This document shows, piece after piece, positions 18,551 through 29,044 of a stretch of 64,000 nucleotides of DNA. The position numbers and the translations under genes are program-made. The notes beneath the pieces were generated by a model. It was not told the DNA's origin. It saw only the letters and a program-made list of their open reading frames with translations, and did not search any database. The stretch's first letter is position 1, and every line of letters begins with the position of its first letter. The stretch comes from Pseudomonas cremoricolorata (lineage in GTDB: Bacteria > Pseudomonadota > Gammaproteobacteria > Pseudomonadales > Pseudomonadaceae): NCBI RefSeq assembly GCF_000759535.1, contig NZ_CP009455.1, positions 186,001 through 250,000 of the forward strand, in the 5' to 3' direction.

Positions 18551-19646
18551 TTACAGCCCCTGCTTGAGGCTGGCCTCCAGGTACTGGTCGAGGTCGCCAT
18601 CGAGGACCTTCTGGCAGTCGCTGCGCTCGACGCCGGTGCGCAGATCCTTGATCCGCGAGTCGTCCAGCACGTAGGAGCGAATCTGGTGGCCCCAGCCGAT
18701 GTCGGACTTGCTGTCTTCCAGGGCCTGGGAGGCGGCATTGCGTTTCTGCATTTCCAGCTCGTACAACTTGGCCCGCAGCATTTTCATGGCGGTGTCCTTG
18801 TTGGCGTGCTGCGAGCGTTCGTTCTGGCACGCGACCACGGTGTTGGTCGGCACGTGGGTGATACGCACCGCCGAGTCGGTGGTGTTGACGTGCTGACCAC
18901 CGGCGCCCGAGGAGCGGTAAGTGTCGATGCGCAGGTCGGACGGGTTGATGTCGATCTCGACCTTGTCATCGATCTCGGGCGAGACGAACACCGCCGAGAA
19001 CGAGGTGTGGCGACGTGCGCCGGAGTCGAACGGGCTCTTGCGCACCAGGCGGTGCACGCCGATTTCGGTGCGCAGCCAGCCGAACACGTATTCGCCCTTG
19101 ATGTGCACCGTGGCGCCCTTGATGCCGGCCACTTCGCCTTCTGAGAGCTCGATGATGGTGGCGTCGAAGCCGCGCTTGTCGGCCCAGCGCAGGTACATGC
19201 GCAAGAGGATGTTGGCCCAGTCCTGGGCCTCGGTGCCGCCAGAGCCGGCCTGGATGTCCAGGTAGGCGTTGTTCATGTCCATCTCACCGCTGAACATACG
19301 GCGGAATTCGAGCTGGGCCAGCGCTTCTTCCAGGCTCTGCAGCTCGCTCTCGACGTCGCCGACGGTGCCCTCGTCGTCTTCTTCGACGGCCATGTCGAGC
19401 AGGTCCTTGCAGTCGGCAAGGCCGTTGGCCATCTTGTCGAGGGTCTCGACCACCTGCGCCAGCATGGCGCGCTCGCGGCCCAGGGCCTGGGCGTATTCAG
19501 GCTTGTTCCACACGGCCGGGTCTTCCAGCTCGCGATTGACTTCGATCAGGCGGTCATGCTTTTGATCGTAGTCAAAGATACCCCCGAATCGACTGGGACC
19601 GCTCGTTGAGGTCCTTGATGGTATTGAGGATCGGTTGGATTTCCAT
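18551..19646 (-). CDS. prfB: Peptide chain release factor 2, with programmed +1 frameshift
   Basis: RF2 terminates translation at UGA and UAA. The gene starts at 19646 ([13 protein letters not shown]) and meets an in-frame TGA at 19574-19572 after RGYL; a +1 shift joins it to DYDQKHDRL, giving a protein of about 364 residues. The domain-2 SPF tripeptide that reads the stop codon ([12 protein letters not shown]) and the catalytic GGQ loop ([10 protein letters not shown]) are both present. Expression is autoregulated through the frameshift: low RF2 lets the ribosome pause at UGA and shift. Confidence 0.97.
19571..19585 (-). promoter_or_regulatory. RF2 +1 frameshift site
   Basis: Read on the minus strand the site is GGGGG TAT CTT TGA C. 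A Shine-Dalgarno-like G-run sits three bases before the CTT slippery codon, and the TGA is the zero-frame stop. This matches the classical prfB recoding signal. Confidence 0.95.
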
Positions 19647-19777
19647 GGGCGGCGGACTCTCTCGCAGGATTCGGTGAAAAGCCGGAGAGTATAAACCAGT
19701 CTGACTTGTCGCGGCAGGCCCATCGGGCGCTCGGCAGCTCGCGAACGGCGTAGCGGCTGTGCCGCTGCGCACGCACC

Positions 19778-20782
19778 TCAGGCCACCCCGACCCGGTTAC
19801 GCCCTTCCTTCTTCGCCTGATACAGCCCTTTGTCCGCCGCCGAGATCAACTGCCGGCACAGGCTGCCGATTTCCGGGGTCTGGGTGGCAAGACCAATGCT
19901 CACGGTCAGGCGCGAATCGGCCGCCGGGGTGGTATGCGGGATGTCCAGCGCCAGCACGGTCTGGCGCAGTTTCTCGGCCACCAGGCGCGCGCCGCCGGGC
20001 GAGGTGTTGGGCAGCACCAGGGCGAATTCTTCGCCGCCATAACGCGCCGGCAGGTCGCTCGGGCGGGCGCAGGAACGGCGGATGGCATCGGCCACCTGAC
20101 GCAAGGCTTCGTCACCGGCCAGATGGCCGAAGGTGTCGTTGAACGACTTGAAGTAGTCGACATCGATCATCAGCAGCGACAGCTGGGTCTGCTCGCGCAT
20201 GGCCCGGCGCCATTCCAGCTCCAGGTATTCATCGAAGTGACGGCGGTTGGACAGCCCGGTGAGGCCGTCGGAGTTCATCAGCCGCTGCAGCATCAGGTTG
20301 GTGTCGAGCAACTGCTGCTGGCTCACGCGCAGCGCGCGATAGGCTTCATCGCGTTGCAGCAGGGTCAGGTACGAGCGGGAGTGGTAGCGGATGCGCGCCA
20401 CCAGTTCGATGGTGTCGGGCAGCTTGACCAGGTAATCGTTGGCCCCGGCAGCGAACGCCGCGCTTTTGACCAGCGGGTCTTCCTTGGTCGACAGGACGAT
20501 GATCGGAATGTCCTGGGTCGCCGGGTTGTTGCGGTACTCGCGCACCAATGTCAGCCCGTCCAGGCCCGGCATGATCAGATCCTGCAGGATCACCGTTGGC
20601 TTGATGCGGATGGCCTGGGCCACCGCCTGGTGCGGGTCGGCGCAGAAGTGGAAATCGATGTTCTCCTCGTCGGCCAGCCCACGGCGCACCGCTTCGCCGA
20701 TCATCGCCTGGTCGTCGACCAGCAAGACCATCGCCGAATTGTCGTTACCGACGTTGAAACCCTCTTGCAGCAGATCATTCAT
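19778..20782 (-). CDS. wspR: WspR, diguanylate cyclase response regulator
   Basis: A 334-residue output protein of the Wsp pathway that makes cyclic di-GMP when phosphorylated. The receiver domain holds D23, D24 and phospho-acceptor D68 (LQDLIMP). A helical linker leads to the GGDEF domain with active-site GGEEF at 249-253 and an inhibitory I-site RPSD at 240-243, so product inhibition should be intact. It is the last gene of the wsp cluster, 48 bases after wspF. Confidence 0.96.
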   Translation of the reverse strand: MNDLLQEGFNVGNDNSAMVLLVDDQAMIGEAVRRGLADEENIDFHFCADPHQAVAQAIRIKPTVILQDLIMPGLDGLTLVREYRNNPATQDIPIIVLSTKEDPLVKSAAFAAGANDYLVKLPDTIELVARIRYHSRSYLTLLQRDEAYRALRVSQQQLLDTNLMLQRLMNSDGLTGLSNRRHFDEYLELEWRRAMREQTQLSLLMIDVDYFKSFNDTFGHLAGDEALRQVADAIRRSCARPSDLPARYGGEEFALVLPNTSPGGARLVAEKLRQTVLALDIPHTTPAADSRLTVSIGLATQTPEIGSLCRQLISAADKGLYQAKKEGRNRVGVA

Positions 20783-20830
20783 GCCTATTCACCAGGTCAT
20801 TGCCGGTCATGCGGCACGACTCAACTATCG

Positions 20831-21844
20831 TCATTTGGAGAAGACTTCCATCAGTCGCCCGGCGATACGCTCCAACGGGCGGATTTCCACTGCGGCATCG
20901 ATCGCCGCGGCAGCCTTGGGCATGCCGTACACCGCACTGCTGTGCTGGTCCTGGGCGATGGTCAGAAAGCCCTGCTCACGCATCAGTTTCAGGCCCTGGG
21001 CGCCGTCGCGACCCATGCCGGTCAGCAACACGCCTACTGCCTCGCCGTTCCAGTAACGCGCCACGCTCTCGAAGAACACATCGATCGAGGGCCGGTAGAT
21101 TTCATTCACAGGCTCGGGGGTATAGGCCAGCTGGCCATTGTGCAGCAGACGGATGTGGTGATTGGTGCCGGCCAGCAACACGTGCCCGGCCTGCGGCGGC
21201 TCGCCCTCGCGGGCCAGGCGCACCGGCAACCCCGAGACCCCGCTGAGCCACTCGGCCATGCCGGCGGCGAACACCTGGTCGACGTGCTGCACCAGCACGA
21301 TGGCTGCGGGAAAGTCCTTCGGCAGGCCCTTGAGCAGGACTTCCAGCGCAGCCGGGCCGCCGGCCGACGAGCCTATCGCCACCAGCGCGCGGCGCTGCAC
21401 GACCTGGCGCTGCGTCGAGGGCATCGCTCGCGGCGCGCTGGGCCGCTGCTGGCCGATCAGCCAGCCGATGTTGAAGATCTTGCGCAGCAGCGGCGCCGCC
21501 GCCTCGCGTGCATCACCGGCACCCAATGCCGGGGTATCGACCACATCCAGCGCGCCATGGCCCATGGCCTCGAACACGCGGTGCACGTTCTGCTTGCGAT
21601 CGACGGTGACGATGACGATGGCACAGGGCGTGTCGGCCATGATCCGCCGGGTCGCCTCGACGCCATCCATCACCGGCATGATCAGGTCCATGAGAATCAG
21701 GTCGGGCGTATCCTCGCGGCAGCGATCGACGGCCTCGGCGCCGTTGCCGGCGACCCAGATCACCTGATGCGCAGGCTCCAGCGCGACGGCACGGCGTAAC
21801 GCTTCCACGGCCATGGGCATGTCGTTGACGATGGCGATCCTCAC
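20831..21844 (-). CDS. wspF: WspF, CheB-type methylesterase
   Basis: A 337-residue CheB-like enzyme that removes methyl groups from WspA and so dampens signalling. The N-terminal receiver carries the phospho-acceptor D53 (LMDLIMP). The C-terminal esterase domain contains the catalytic serine region AIGSSAGGPAA, VQHVD, and MGRDGAQG near the end. No disruption is visible. It overlaps wspE by 4 bases. In other Pseudomonas, loss of wspF is known to cause constitutive c-di-GMP production and wrinkly colonies. Confidence 0.96.
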   Translation of the reverse strand: MRIAIVNDMPMAVEALRRAVALEPAHQVIWVAGNGAEAVDRCREDTPDLILMDLIMPVMDGVEATRRIMADTPCAIVIVTVDRKQNVHRVFEAMGHGALDVVDTPALGAGDAREAAAPLLRKIFNIGWLIGQQRPSAPRAMPSTQRQVVQRRALVAIGSSAGGPAALEVLLKGLPKDFPAAIVLVQHVDQVFAAGMAEWLSGVSGLPVRLAREGEPPQAGHVLLAGTNHHIRLLHNGQLAYTPEPVNEIYRPSIDVFFESVARYWNGEAVGVLLTGMGRDGAQGLKLMREQGFLTIAQDQHSSAVYGMPKAAAAIDAAVEIRPLERIAGRLMEVFSK

Positions 21845-24150
21845 CCTTGCGCCCCTCCAATGAGCTCGACCACCGCATCCAGCAGCGCGTCATCATGGAA
21901 GCTGGCCTTGGCCAGATAATAGTCGGCGCCAGCATCCAACCCGCGGCGGCGGTCTTCCTCGCGGTCCTTGTAGGACACCACCATCACCGGCAATGACTGC
22001 AACCGGTTGTCGCGTCGCACCAGGGTGACCAGCTCGATGCCGTCCATGCGCGGCATGTCGATATCGGTGATCAGCAGATCGAAGTCCTCGCTGCGCAAGG
22101 CGTTCCAGCCGTCCATGCCATCCACCGCCACGGCCACCTCATAGCCGCGATTGCCGAGCAGCTTGCGCTGCAGCTCGCGCACCGTCAGCGAGTCGTCGAC
22201 CACCAGCACGCGCTTGCGTACCGCGCCACGGGCACCCTGCGGGCTGCGCTCGATGCGCTCCAGGCGCCCGGTGCTGAGCAGTTTTTCGACCGAGCGCAGG
22301 AGGTCTTCGACATCGATGATCAGCACCACCGAGCCATCGTCGAGCAGTGCCCCGGAAGAAATGTCCTGAACCTTGCCCAGGCGTGCATCCAGCGGCATGA
22401 CCACCAGCACCCGCTCGCCCACCAGGCGCTCCACAGCCACGCCGTACAAGTGCTCGCGCTCGCGGATCACCACCACGCGCAAGCTGCTGCGCTCACCCTG
22501 CACCGGTGGGCGATTGAGCAACTGGTTGGCAGCGACCAGGCCGACATGCCGGCCCTCGTGCCAGAAGTGTTGACGCCCCTCGATCTGCACGATGTCTTCG
22601 GCCGCCACCTCGAGCGTGCGTTCGATGTGCGCCAGCGGGAAGGCATAGGCCTCACCGCCGACGTCTACCACCAGGCTGCGCACCACCGACAGGGTCAGCG
22701 GCACCTGAATATGAAAACAACAGCCATGTCCCGGCTGCTGGGTCAGTTCGATGGCGCCGCGCAGGTTGCGCACCATGTGCTGCACCGCATCCAGGCCAAC
22801 GCCACGTCCCGACACGTGGGTCACGGTATCGCGCAGGCTGAATCCGGGCAGGAACAGGAACGTCAGCAGCTCGTCCTCGCTCATCTGCGCCACCGTCTCG
22901 GCCGGCGACAGCGCGCGCTCGATGATGCTCTGGCGCAAGCGCTGCAGGTCGATGCCGGCACCGTCGTCGCTCAGTTCCAGCACCAGTTGCCCGGCCTGGT
23001 GCGAAGCGCGCAGGCGAATCTCGCCAGCCTCAGGTTTGCCGGCCAGCAGGCGCCGCTCGGGCAATTCGATGCCATGGTCGACAGCGTTGCGCAGCAGGTG
23101 CGTGAGCGGCGCTTCGAGTTTCTCCAGCACATCGCGATCGACCTGGGTCTTGTCGCCGTCGATGTGCAGGGTCACCTGCTTGCCCAGCGAGCGGCCCAGG
23201 TCGCGGACCATACGGCTCTGCCCGCTGAGAACATCGGCGAACGGGCGCATGCGACAAGCCAGGGCGGTGTCGTATAGCAGTTGCGCGCGCTGACTGGCCT
23301 GCCAGCCGAACTCATCGAGGTCGGCCGCCTGCTGGGCGAGGATGTCCTGGGTTTCGCTGAGCATGCGCTGGGTCTGCGCCAGTGCTTCGAGCACTTCCGG
23401 GCTCTGTCCACCCTGTTCGAGCTGCGCGCGCAGTCCATCGAGCGCGCGCATGCCCTGCCCGTGCATACGCTTGAGGCGTTGCAATGTCGCCAGGTAGGGC
23501 TTGAGGCGCTGGGTTTCCACCAGCGATTTGCTCGACAGATCGAGCAGGCTGTTGAGCCGGTCGGCGGTGACCCGCAAGACCCGTTCGCCGCCCTCGCCTG
23601 CGGCGCTGCCAGCGCCCCGACGTGGTGCGGCAGGCTGCGCTGGGTCGGGCATTTCGGCAGGTGCTGGAGCCTGAATGGCAGGCGCTGGCGCTGCTGGTGG
23701 CAGGTCCGGTAACGGCGGACTGGGCGCGGCAGGCGCAGGACGCGCGGCCCCGGCCAGGCTGGCCGGGTCGAGCAACGCCGCCATCTGCGCCAGGAACGGC
23801 GCCACGCCAGCACTACTGGCGGTATCGCCCGGGGTGGCGATGCGCATCAACAGGTCAGTGCCTTGCAGCAGTGCATCGATATGCTCCGGCGTCAGACGCA
23901 GACGCCCTTCCTGCGCCGCCACCAGGCAATCCTCCATGACATGGGCAACGCTGACCCCGGCGTCGATGCCGACGATACGCGCCGCTCCCTTGAGCGAGTG
24001 CGCGGCGCGCATGCAGGCTTCGAGCTGGTCAGCCTGGGTCGGACTGCGTTCCAGTGCCATCAGCCCGGCGCTGAGCACTTGGGTCTGTGCCTCGGCTTCC
24101 AGGCTGAACAGTTCGAGCAACGAGGCATCGCGCATTTGCTCAGGGGTCAT
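21841..24150 (-). CDS. wspE: WspE, hybrid CheA-type histidine kinase
   Basis: A 769-residue kinase that phosphorylates WspR and WspF. The Hpt domain has H51 in AHSLKGAARIVG. A Pro/Ala-rich linker (about 140-185) follows, then dimerisation, the ATPase domain (NAVDHGIE; SGRGVGLDAVQ) and a CheW-like domain. A C-terminal receiver has its acceptor aspartate at about 696 (LLITDIDMP). It overlaps both neighbours by 4 bases, indicating translational coupling. Confidence 0.96.
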   Translation of the reverse strand: MTPEQMRDASLLELFSLEAEAQTQVLSAGLMALERSPTQADQLEACMRAAHSLKGAARIVGIDAGVSVAHVMEDCLVAAQEGRLRLTPEHIDALLQGTDLLMRIATPGDTASSAGVAPFLAQMAALLDPASLAGAARPAPAAPSPPLPDLPPAAPAPAIQAPAPAEMPDPAQPAAPRRGAGSAAGEGGERVLRVTADRLNSLLDLSSKSLVETQRLKPYLATLQRLKRMHGQGMRALDGLRAQLEQGGQSPEVLEALAQTQRMLSETQDILAQQAADLDEFGWQASQRAQLLYDTALACRMRPFADVLSGQSRMVRDLGRSLGKQVTLHIDGDKTQVDRDVLEKLEAPLTHLLRNAVDHGIELPERRLLAGKPEAGEIRLRASHQAGQLVLELSDDGAGIDLQRLRQSIIERALSPAETVAQMSEDELLTFLFLPGFSLRDTVTHVSGRGVGLDAVQHMVRNLRGAIELTQQPGHGCCFHIQVPLTLSVVRSLVVDVGGEAYAFPLAHIERTLEVAAEDIVQIEGRQHFWHEGRHVGLVAANQLLNRPPVQGERSSLRVVVIREREHLYGVAVERLVGERVLVVMPLDARLGKVQDISSGALLDDGSVVLIIDVEDLLRSVEKLLSTGRLERIERSPQGARGAVRKRVLVVDDSLTVRELQRKLLGNRGYEVAVAVDGMDGWNALRSEDFDLLITDIDMPRMDGIELVTLVRRDNRLQSLPVMVVSYKDREEDRRRGLDAGADYYLAKASFHDDALLDAVVELIGGAQG

Positions 24151-24812
24151 GACAGGCTCCGCTTGACTGCCGCCAGTAGCTGACGCTCATCCAGTACTCG
24201 CACGCTGCGTCCACGCCAGTGCAGCACGCCCAAGGTGTACGGCGTCGAGGCCGGTTCAGCCGGCAGGCGTGCCGGGTCGAGGCGATGGATGCCCTCGATC
24301 TCGTCGACCGGCAGCACCACCGGGCCGCCTTCGGCAGCCAGGATCAACATGCGTGGCAGGCTGCGGGTGGCGCGTTCGGGCGCAGCGCTGAGGTCGATCT
24401 CCAGTAACTGCGCCAGCGACAGGCACGGCACCAGCGCTCCGCGCACGTTCACCACCCCCTGCAAGGCCCGCGAGCGCTGGTGCGGCAAGGCATGCACGGT
24501 CTGTGTCGGGGCGATCTCGGCCAGGCTCGCGGTGGCCAGCGCCAGCCACTCCTCGCCCAGGCGCAGCAGCAGCATCGAGCGGCCAGTGGCGCTGGGCACC
24601 TCGGCCGGCGTCGAGGCCTGGGCCTCGGGCATCAGCGCATAACGGTCGAGCAGGCGCGTAGCCGCCGCCGCATAGACCTCACAGTTGCGGCAGTGAATGT
24701 GCCGCGCCAACAGCGGGCATTGTTTGTCGCCGCGCACGCCGATGCGGTTCCAGCAATCGTCGATGGCCTCAGCGCCCTGGGCCAGCACGCCGCTGCTATG
24801 GCTGTCGATCAT
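24147..24812 (-). CDS. wspD: WspD, CheW-like adaptor with N-terminal cysteine cluster
   Basis: A 221-residue coupling protein linking WspA to WspE. The CheW domain occupies about residues 73-215. The N-terminal extension contains four cysteines (C20, C32, C41, C44) in DDCW...KQCP...HCRNCEVY, spaced C-x11-C-x8-C-x2-C, as expected for a zinc or iron-sulfur site. I do not know a described role for this extension. Confidence 0.93.
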   Translation of the reverse strand: MIDSHSSGVLAQGAEAIDDCWNRIGVRGDKQCPLLARHIHCRNCEVYAAAATRLLDRYALMPEAQASTPAEVPSATGRSMLLLRLGEEWLALATASLAEIAPTQTVHALPHQRSRALQGVVNVRGALVPCLSLAQLLEIDLSAAPERATRSLPRMLILAAEGGPVVLPVDEIEGIHRLDPARLPAEPASTPYTLGVLHWRGRSVRVLDERQLLAAVKRSLS

Positions 24813-26071
24813 CGTTCAGGCTCCCGTCCGGCCCGTGCGGCGCGATCTTGCAGGCGCCGCGCACCGACCGTGTCGCCCTGGGCCGCCAACAGGGTCGCCA
24901 GGTGCATCAACGCTTCGGGGTGCTGCGGCTGCAGGTACAGCGCCTTGCGGTAATGAGCGATGGCCTGGGTCGCCTCGCCCTGGGTGTCACTGAGCAGGCC
25001 CAGCCAGTAGTAGACCTGCGCATGCGGGGGGAACTGCTGCAAGTAGCGCAGGCAGCTGGCCTGGGCGTCGCGGCTTTCGCCGGCATTGGCTTGACGCGTG
25101 ATCTGCGCCAGCAAAGCGGCCTCGCCGGCTGGCGCCGGTGATGTTACGGGCGCATCGACCACCGGCAGCGCACGCGCGCTGCGCAGTGGCCGTGGCGCCG
25201 GGGCAAGGGGCGCTGTCATCCGGGTCGGCGCAGGCTTGGCCGGGGCACTGGACACCGGCGCTGCGGCCACGCTCGGCGGGCTGTACCGCACGTAGGCGAA
25301 GGACTGGGCAATGCCCAGCGGACGCATGCCCAAACGGGCCAGCAGACTGCCTTCAGCCGGGCCGATGAACAACACACCGCTGGCGTGCATGAGTCGTTTG
25401 AGCACTTCGAACACCCGCTGCTGGGTCGGTACATCGAAATAGATCAGCAAGTTGCGGCAGAACACGAAGTCGTACAGGCCTTCGCGGGCGGCCAGCGCCG
25501 GGTCGAGCACGTTGCCGACCTGCAACCTGACCTGCTCGCGCACGTGCTCGCCAAGCCGGTAACCCTCCTCCGTGGCACTGAAATGCCGTTCGCGAAAGGC
25601 CAGGTCGCTGCCGCGGAACGAGTTGCGGCCATACACCGCCTGCTGCGCCTTGGCGATCGACAGCGGGCTGATGTCCATCGCCTCGACGCTGAAGCTGCCC
25701 ACGGCAAGGCCGCTGTCGAGCAGGGCCATGGCGATGGAATACGGTTCTTCGCCAGTCGAACAGGGCAGGCTGAGGATACGCAGCGGGCGCCGCCCGGCCA
25801 GCTCGCCCTGACGCTTGCGCGCCAGATTGGCCAGCGCGGCGAAGGATTCGGGATAGCGGAAGAACCAGGTTTCCGGAACGATCACCGCCTCGATCAAGGC
25901 CTGCTGCTCGGCTGCCGACTGCTGCAGGTGCAGCCAGTAGTCGTCCAGATCGCGGGCCTGCAAGGCGCCACTGCGCTGGCGCAAGGCGCGCTCGATCATC
26001 GCCGCGCCGACCGACTCGACATCCAGGCCGATACGCTGTTGCAGGAAGCGGTGGAAACGGTCTTCACTCAT
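24809..26071 (-). CDS. wspC: WspC, CheR-type methyltransferase with TPR tail
   Basis: A 420-residue S-adenosylmethionine-dependent methyltransferase for glutamates of WspA. The CheR core spans about residues 1-270, with SLPCSTGEEPYSIAMALLD as the SAM-binding motif and FCRNLLIYFD. An Ala/Pro-rich linker leads to TPR-like repeats (about 325-415) that probably aid docking. It overlaps wspB by 8 and wspD by 4 bases. Confidence 0.96.
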   Translation of the reverse strand: MSEDRFHRFLQQRIGLDVESVGAAMIERALRQRSGALQARDLDDYWLHLQQSAAEQQALIEAVIVPETWFFRYPESFAALANLARKRQGELAGRRPLRILSLPCSTGEEPYSIAMALLDSGLAVGSFSVEAMDISPLSIAKAQQAVYGRNSFRGSDLAFRERHFSATEEGYRLGEHVREQVRLQVGNVLDPALAAREGLYDFVFCRNLLIYFDVPTQQRVFEVLKRLMHASGVLFIGPAEGSLLARLGMRPLGIAQSFAYVRYSPPSVAAAPVSSAPAKPAPTRMTAPLAPAPRPLRSARALPVVDAPVTSPAPAGEAALLAQITRQANAGESRDAQASCLRYLQQFPPHAQVYYWLGLLSDTQGEATQAIAHYRKALYLQPQHPEALMHLATLLAAQGDTVGARRLQDRAARAGREPER

Positions 26072-26585
26072 GGGCTACCTGCTCGCCGCCTGGAGGAAAC
26101 AGCTGCAGGCGCACGGCCTCGGGCAGCAGTTCATCGACCTGAATGCGCTGCAGCAACCCTTCGGCGTCTTGGCGCACCGGCCCCAGATAAGGCGCTTCAC
26201 GGTTGTCCAGGCCGTAGGGCTGGAACTCGTCCACCGCGCAGCGCAGGGTCTGGCTGGCCTGCTCGAGAATCAGCCCCAGCTGCAAGTCGCGACCGTCAGC
26301 CGGGCGGTAGTGCACCAGCACCAGACGCGTACTGGTGCGCTGACGCGAATGGACGGCGAAGGTCAGTTGCGCCAGATCGATCACCGGCACCAGCAGGCCG
26401 CGATGGGCGAACACCCCGGCCACCCAGGCCGGCGCCTGGGCAATCGGTTTGAGCGGGCGGTGATGAAGCACCTCGATGACCTCGCAAACATCCAGCGCGA
26501 AGCGCTCGCTGCCCAGACGAAACAGCAGGTACAGCGCACGCTGACGTGCCCCCCCTTCGGCCACTGCACCACGGACTTCACTCAT
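26064..26585 (-). CDS. wspB: WspB, CheW-like adaptor
   Basis: A 173-residue single CheW domain (LFRLGSERFALDVCEVIEVL; VAGVFAHRGLLVPVIDL). It is one of two adaptors of the pathway and lacks the cysteine-rich extension of WspD. It lies 7 bases after the wspA stop and overlaps wspC by 8 bases. Confidence 0.95.
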   Translation of the reverse strand: MSEVRGAVAEGGARQRALYLLFRLGSERFALDVCEVIEVLHHRPLKPIAQAPAWVAGVFAHRGLLVPVIDLAQLTFAVHSRQRTSTRLVLVHYRPADGRDLQLGLILEQASQTLRCAVDEFQPYGLDNREAPYLGPVRQDAEGLLQRIQVDELLPEAVRLQLFPPGGEQVAHE

Positions 26586-26592
26586 GGCCGCT

Positions 26593-28215
26593 TCAGACTT
26601 TGAAGCGCGACACGCCGCCGCGCAGGCCTGCCGCCACCTGGCTCAGCTCGTCGATGGCGAAGCTGGCCTGACGCAGCGACTCGACCGTCTGCGTACTGGC
26701 GTCGCTCAGCTGAGCCAGCGCCTGGTTGATCTGTTCGGCACCGGTGGCCTGGGCCTGCATGCCTTCGTTGACCATCAGTACGCGCGGCGCCAGGGCCTGG
26801 ACCTGATGAATGATCTGCGTCAGTTGCTCGCCGACCTGGGTGACTTCGAACATGCCGCGGCGCACTTCCTCGGAAAACTTGTCCATGCCCATCACCCCGG
26901 CCGAGACCGCCGACTGGATCTCGCGCACCATCTGCTCGATGTCATAGGTGGCGACCGCCGTCTGGTCGGCCAGGCGACGCACCTCGGTGGCGACCACGGC
27001 GAAGCCGCGGCCGTACTCGCCGGCCTTCTCGGCCTCGATGGCGGCGTTGAGCGAGAGCAGGTTGGTCTGGTCGGCGACCTTGACGATGGTCACCACCACC
27101 TGATTGATGTTGCCGGCCTTCTCATTGAGGATGCCCAGCTTGGCGTTGACCAGCTCGGCGGCGCCCATCACCTGATGCATGGTGTCTTCCATGCGCGCCA
27201 GCCCTTGCTGCCCGGCACCGGCCAGGCTCGACGCCTGATCGGCGGCACTGGTGACTTCGGTCATGGTGCGCACCAGGTCACGCGAGGTGGCGGCAATTTC
27301 CCGCGAGGTGGCGCCGATCTCGGTGGTGGTCGCGGCGGTCTCGGTGGCGGTGGCCTGCTGCTGCTTGGAGGTGGCGGCGATTTCGGTCACCGAGGTGGTC
27401 ACCTGCACCGATGAACGCTGGGCCTGGGAGACCAGGCTGGCGAGCGCCTCGGCCATTTCGTTGAAACCGGTTTCGATGGCGCCGAATTCGTCCTTGCGTG
27501 CCAGGTTCAGGCGGATGCTCAAGTCACCCGAGCGCAGCCGGTCGAGGGCATGGACGATCTTGCGCATCGGATCGAAGATCGCGCGCAGCAGCAGCAGGCC
27601 GCAGATGCCAGCAACGACGATGGCCAGGGCCAGGGAAACGATCATGCTCACCTTGGCCGTGGCTACCGCGGCGACGATGTCGCTGGTCGCCTGGTTGGCG
27701 CGGTCGCGGTTGCGCTCGATGACTTCGTTCAGGTGCCGCCGGCCTTCTACCCAGACCGGCGTCAGCACCTCGATGATCAGCCGCTCGGCTTCCACGTAGT
27801 TCTGCTCGCGGTAGGTCTGCAGCACCTGGTTGACCAGGGCGACGTACTGCTGCTCCATGGCCACGAAGGCTTCATAGCTGACCTGATCTTCGCTGTTGCG
27901 AAGGGTGCGCTGATAGCTCGCCATAGACTGGCGCAGACGCTCTTCGAAGCCCTTGAACATTTCGACATCGGCGCTGCTGATCTCGCGGTGACGCGACAGG
28001 CCCACCAATTGCTGACTGCTGACGTAACTGTCGACCCAGGCGCTGCGGATCATCGAGCTGTAGTAAACCCCGGGAATGCTGTCGGAACCGACCGCCTCTT
28101 CGCTGGCTTCGATGGCCACCAGGCGCGAATAGGCCGCCACGATCATCAGCAACATGATGGCGATGATCACGGCGAAACTCGCCAGGATCCTTTGGCGCAT
28201 GGTCCAGTTCTTCAC
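26593..28215 (-). CDS. wspA: WspA, membrane chemoreceptor for surface contact
   Basis: A 540-residue methyl-accepting protein. TM1 (about 9-30) and TM2 (about 190-212) flank a helical periplasmic domain. A HAMP domain (about 212-265) leads to the signalling coiled coil, whose hairpin tip contains [18 protein letters not shown]. In Wsp systems this receptor responds to surface growth and activates WspE. It is the first gene of a complete wspABCDEFR set. Confidence 0.96.
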   Translation of the reverse strand: MKNWTMRQRILASFAVIIAIMLLMIVAAYSRLVAIEASEEAVGSDSIPGVYYSSMIRSAWVDSYVSSQQLVGLSRHREISSADVEMFKGFEERLRQSMASYQRTLRNSEDQVSYEAFVAMEQQYVALVNQVLQTYREQNYVEAERLIIEVLTPVWVEGRRHLNEVIERNRDRANQATSDIVAAVATAKVSMIVSLALAIVVAGICGLLLLRAIFDPMRKIVHALDRLRSGDLSIRLNLARKDEFGAIETGFNEMAEALASLVSQAQRSSVQVTTSVTEIAATSKQQQATATETAATTTEIGATSREIAATSRDLVRTMTEVTSAADQASSLAGAGQQGLARMEDTMHQVMGAAELVNAKLGILNEKAGNINQVVVTIVKVADQTNLLSLNAAIEAEKAGEYGRGFAVVATEVRRLADQTAVATYDIEQMVREIQSAVSAGVMGMDKFSEEVRRGMFEVTQVGEQLTQIIHQVQALAPRVLMVNEGMQAQATGAEQINQALAQLSDASTQTVESLRQASFAIDELSQVAAGLRGGVSRFKV

Positions 28216-28315
28216 AGTCAGCCCTCGGAAATACGCTACAAGCGGGGAAAAATCGCCAGAGTATAGCCCAGGGCTCTTACGTAATTCCGGGAGAAATTCC
28301 CGGACTGAGGGTATT

Positions 28316-28347
28316 GAGTCCTACAGGAGCGGCCGGCAGTGCCGGCC
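28316..28347. repeat. REP-like palindromic element
   Basis: TCCTACAGGAGCGGCC, resembling the end of Pseudomonas REP sequences, runs into GGCCGGC-AGT-GCCGGCC, a perfect 7-bp inverted repeat at 28331-28347. It lies 4 bases past the stop of the TerB-like gene and may act as an mRNA end hairpin. Confidence 0.5.
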
Positions 28348-28351
28348 CTGA

Positions 28352-29044
28352 TCAACCCGCCAACTGCCGCTGCGCCTCCAGTTCCTGGCGCAGCCCAGGG
28401 TCCAGACGCAGTTGCTTGGCCAGCTCGTCCAGGTAGGCGCGCTCCATGAAGTTTTCCTGATCGACCATCATCAGGCTGGCGAGGTACATCTCGGCGGCCA
28501 TTTCCGGGGTTTGCGCAGCGCGGGCCACGTCAGCCGGGTCCAGCGGTTTGTTCAGCTCGGTGTGCAACCACTGGCGCAGTTCGGCATCGTTGTCCAGGCG
28601 GGTGAATTCGCCTTCGATCAGCTCACGCTCGCGCTCATCGACATGACCATCGGCCTTGGCTGCGGCGACCAGTGCGCGCAGTACGGCCTGGCTGTGCAGT
28701 TCGGCTTCAGCGGCCGGCAGCCGGTCGACGGTCTGCGGCTCGCGCTGCGGCGCACCGGCCTGGCTGGCCTGCCAGTTGCCATAGGCCTTGTAGGCCAGCA
28801 CGCCGAGTGCGGCCAGGCCGCCGTAGGTGATCACCTTGCCACCGAGCTTGCGGGTCTTCTTGTTGCCGAGCAATGCACCGAGCGCACCGGCCCCCAGCGC
28901 CTTGCCACCTACGCCTGACAACAAGCCACCCAACCCAGCGCCCAACCCGCTACCAGCGCCGGAACCTGTGCCTTTGCCAGTGTGCTGCGCTAGCAGGTCC
29001 TGACCGGATTTGAGCAGTTGATCGAGCAAGCCACGCGTATTCAT
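28352..29044 (-). CDS. TerB/DUF533-family membrane protein
   Basis: A 230-residue protein from the ATG at 29044, which has GGAGAC upstream; 19 extra codons upstream look spurious. The N-terminal third is Gly/Leu/Ala-rich (about 20-60), followed by a hydrophobic segment (ITYGGLAALGVLAYKAYG). The C-terminal domain (about 120-225) is an acidic TerB-like helical domain with the metal-ligand-like motif KADGHVDERE. The family (DUF533, YebE) has no established function; tellurite resistance should not be assumed. Confidence 0.85.
   Translation of the reverse strand: MNTRGLLDQLLKSGQDLLAQHTGKGTGSGAGSGLGAGLGGLLSGVGGKALGAGALGALLGNKKTRKLGGKVITYGGLAALGVLAYKAYGNWQASQAGAPQREPQTVDRLPAAEAELHSQAVLRALVAAAKADGHVDERERELIEGEFTRLDNDAELRQWLHTELNKPLDPADVARAAQTPEMAAEMYLASLMMVDQENFMERAYLDELAKQLRLDPGLRQELEAQRQLAG

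Noticed and set aside
19572..19574. In-frame TGA in prfB as a pseudogene mutation
   Set aside because: The surrounding GGGGG-TAT-CTT-TGA-C is the conserved programmed +1 frameshift signal of RF2.
28287..28303. CCGGGA-N5-TCCCGG palindrome as an operator upstream of wspA
   Set aside because: It is short and GC-rich, there is no regulator nearby, and it adjoins a REP-like element; evidence is too weak to call.
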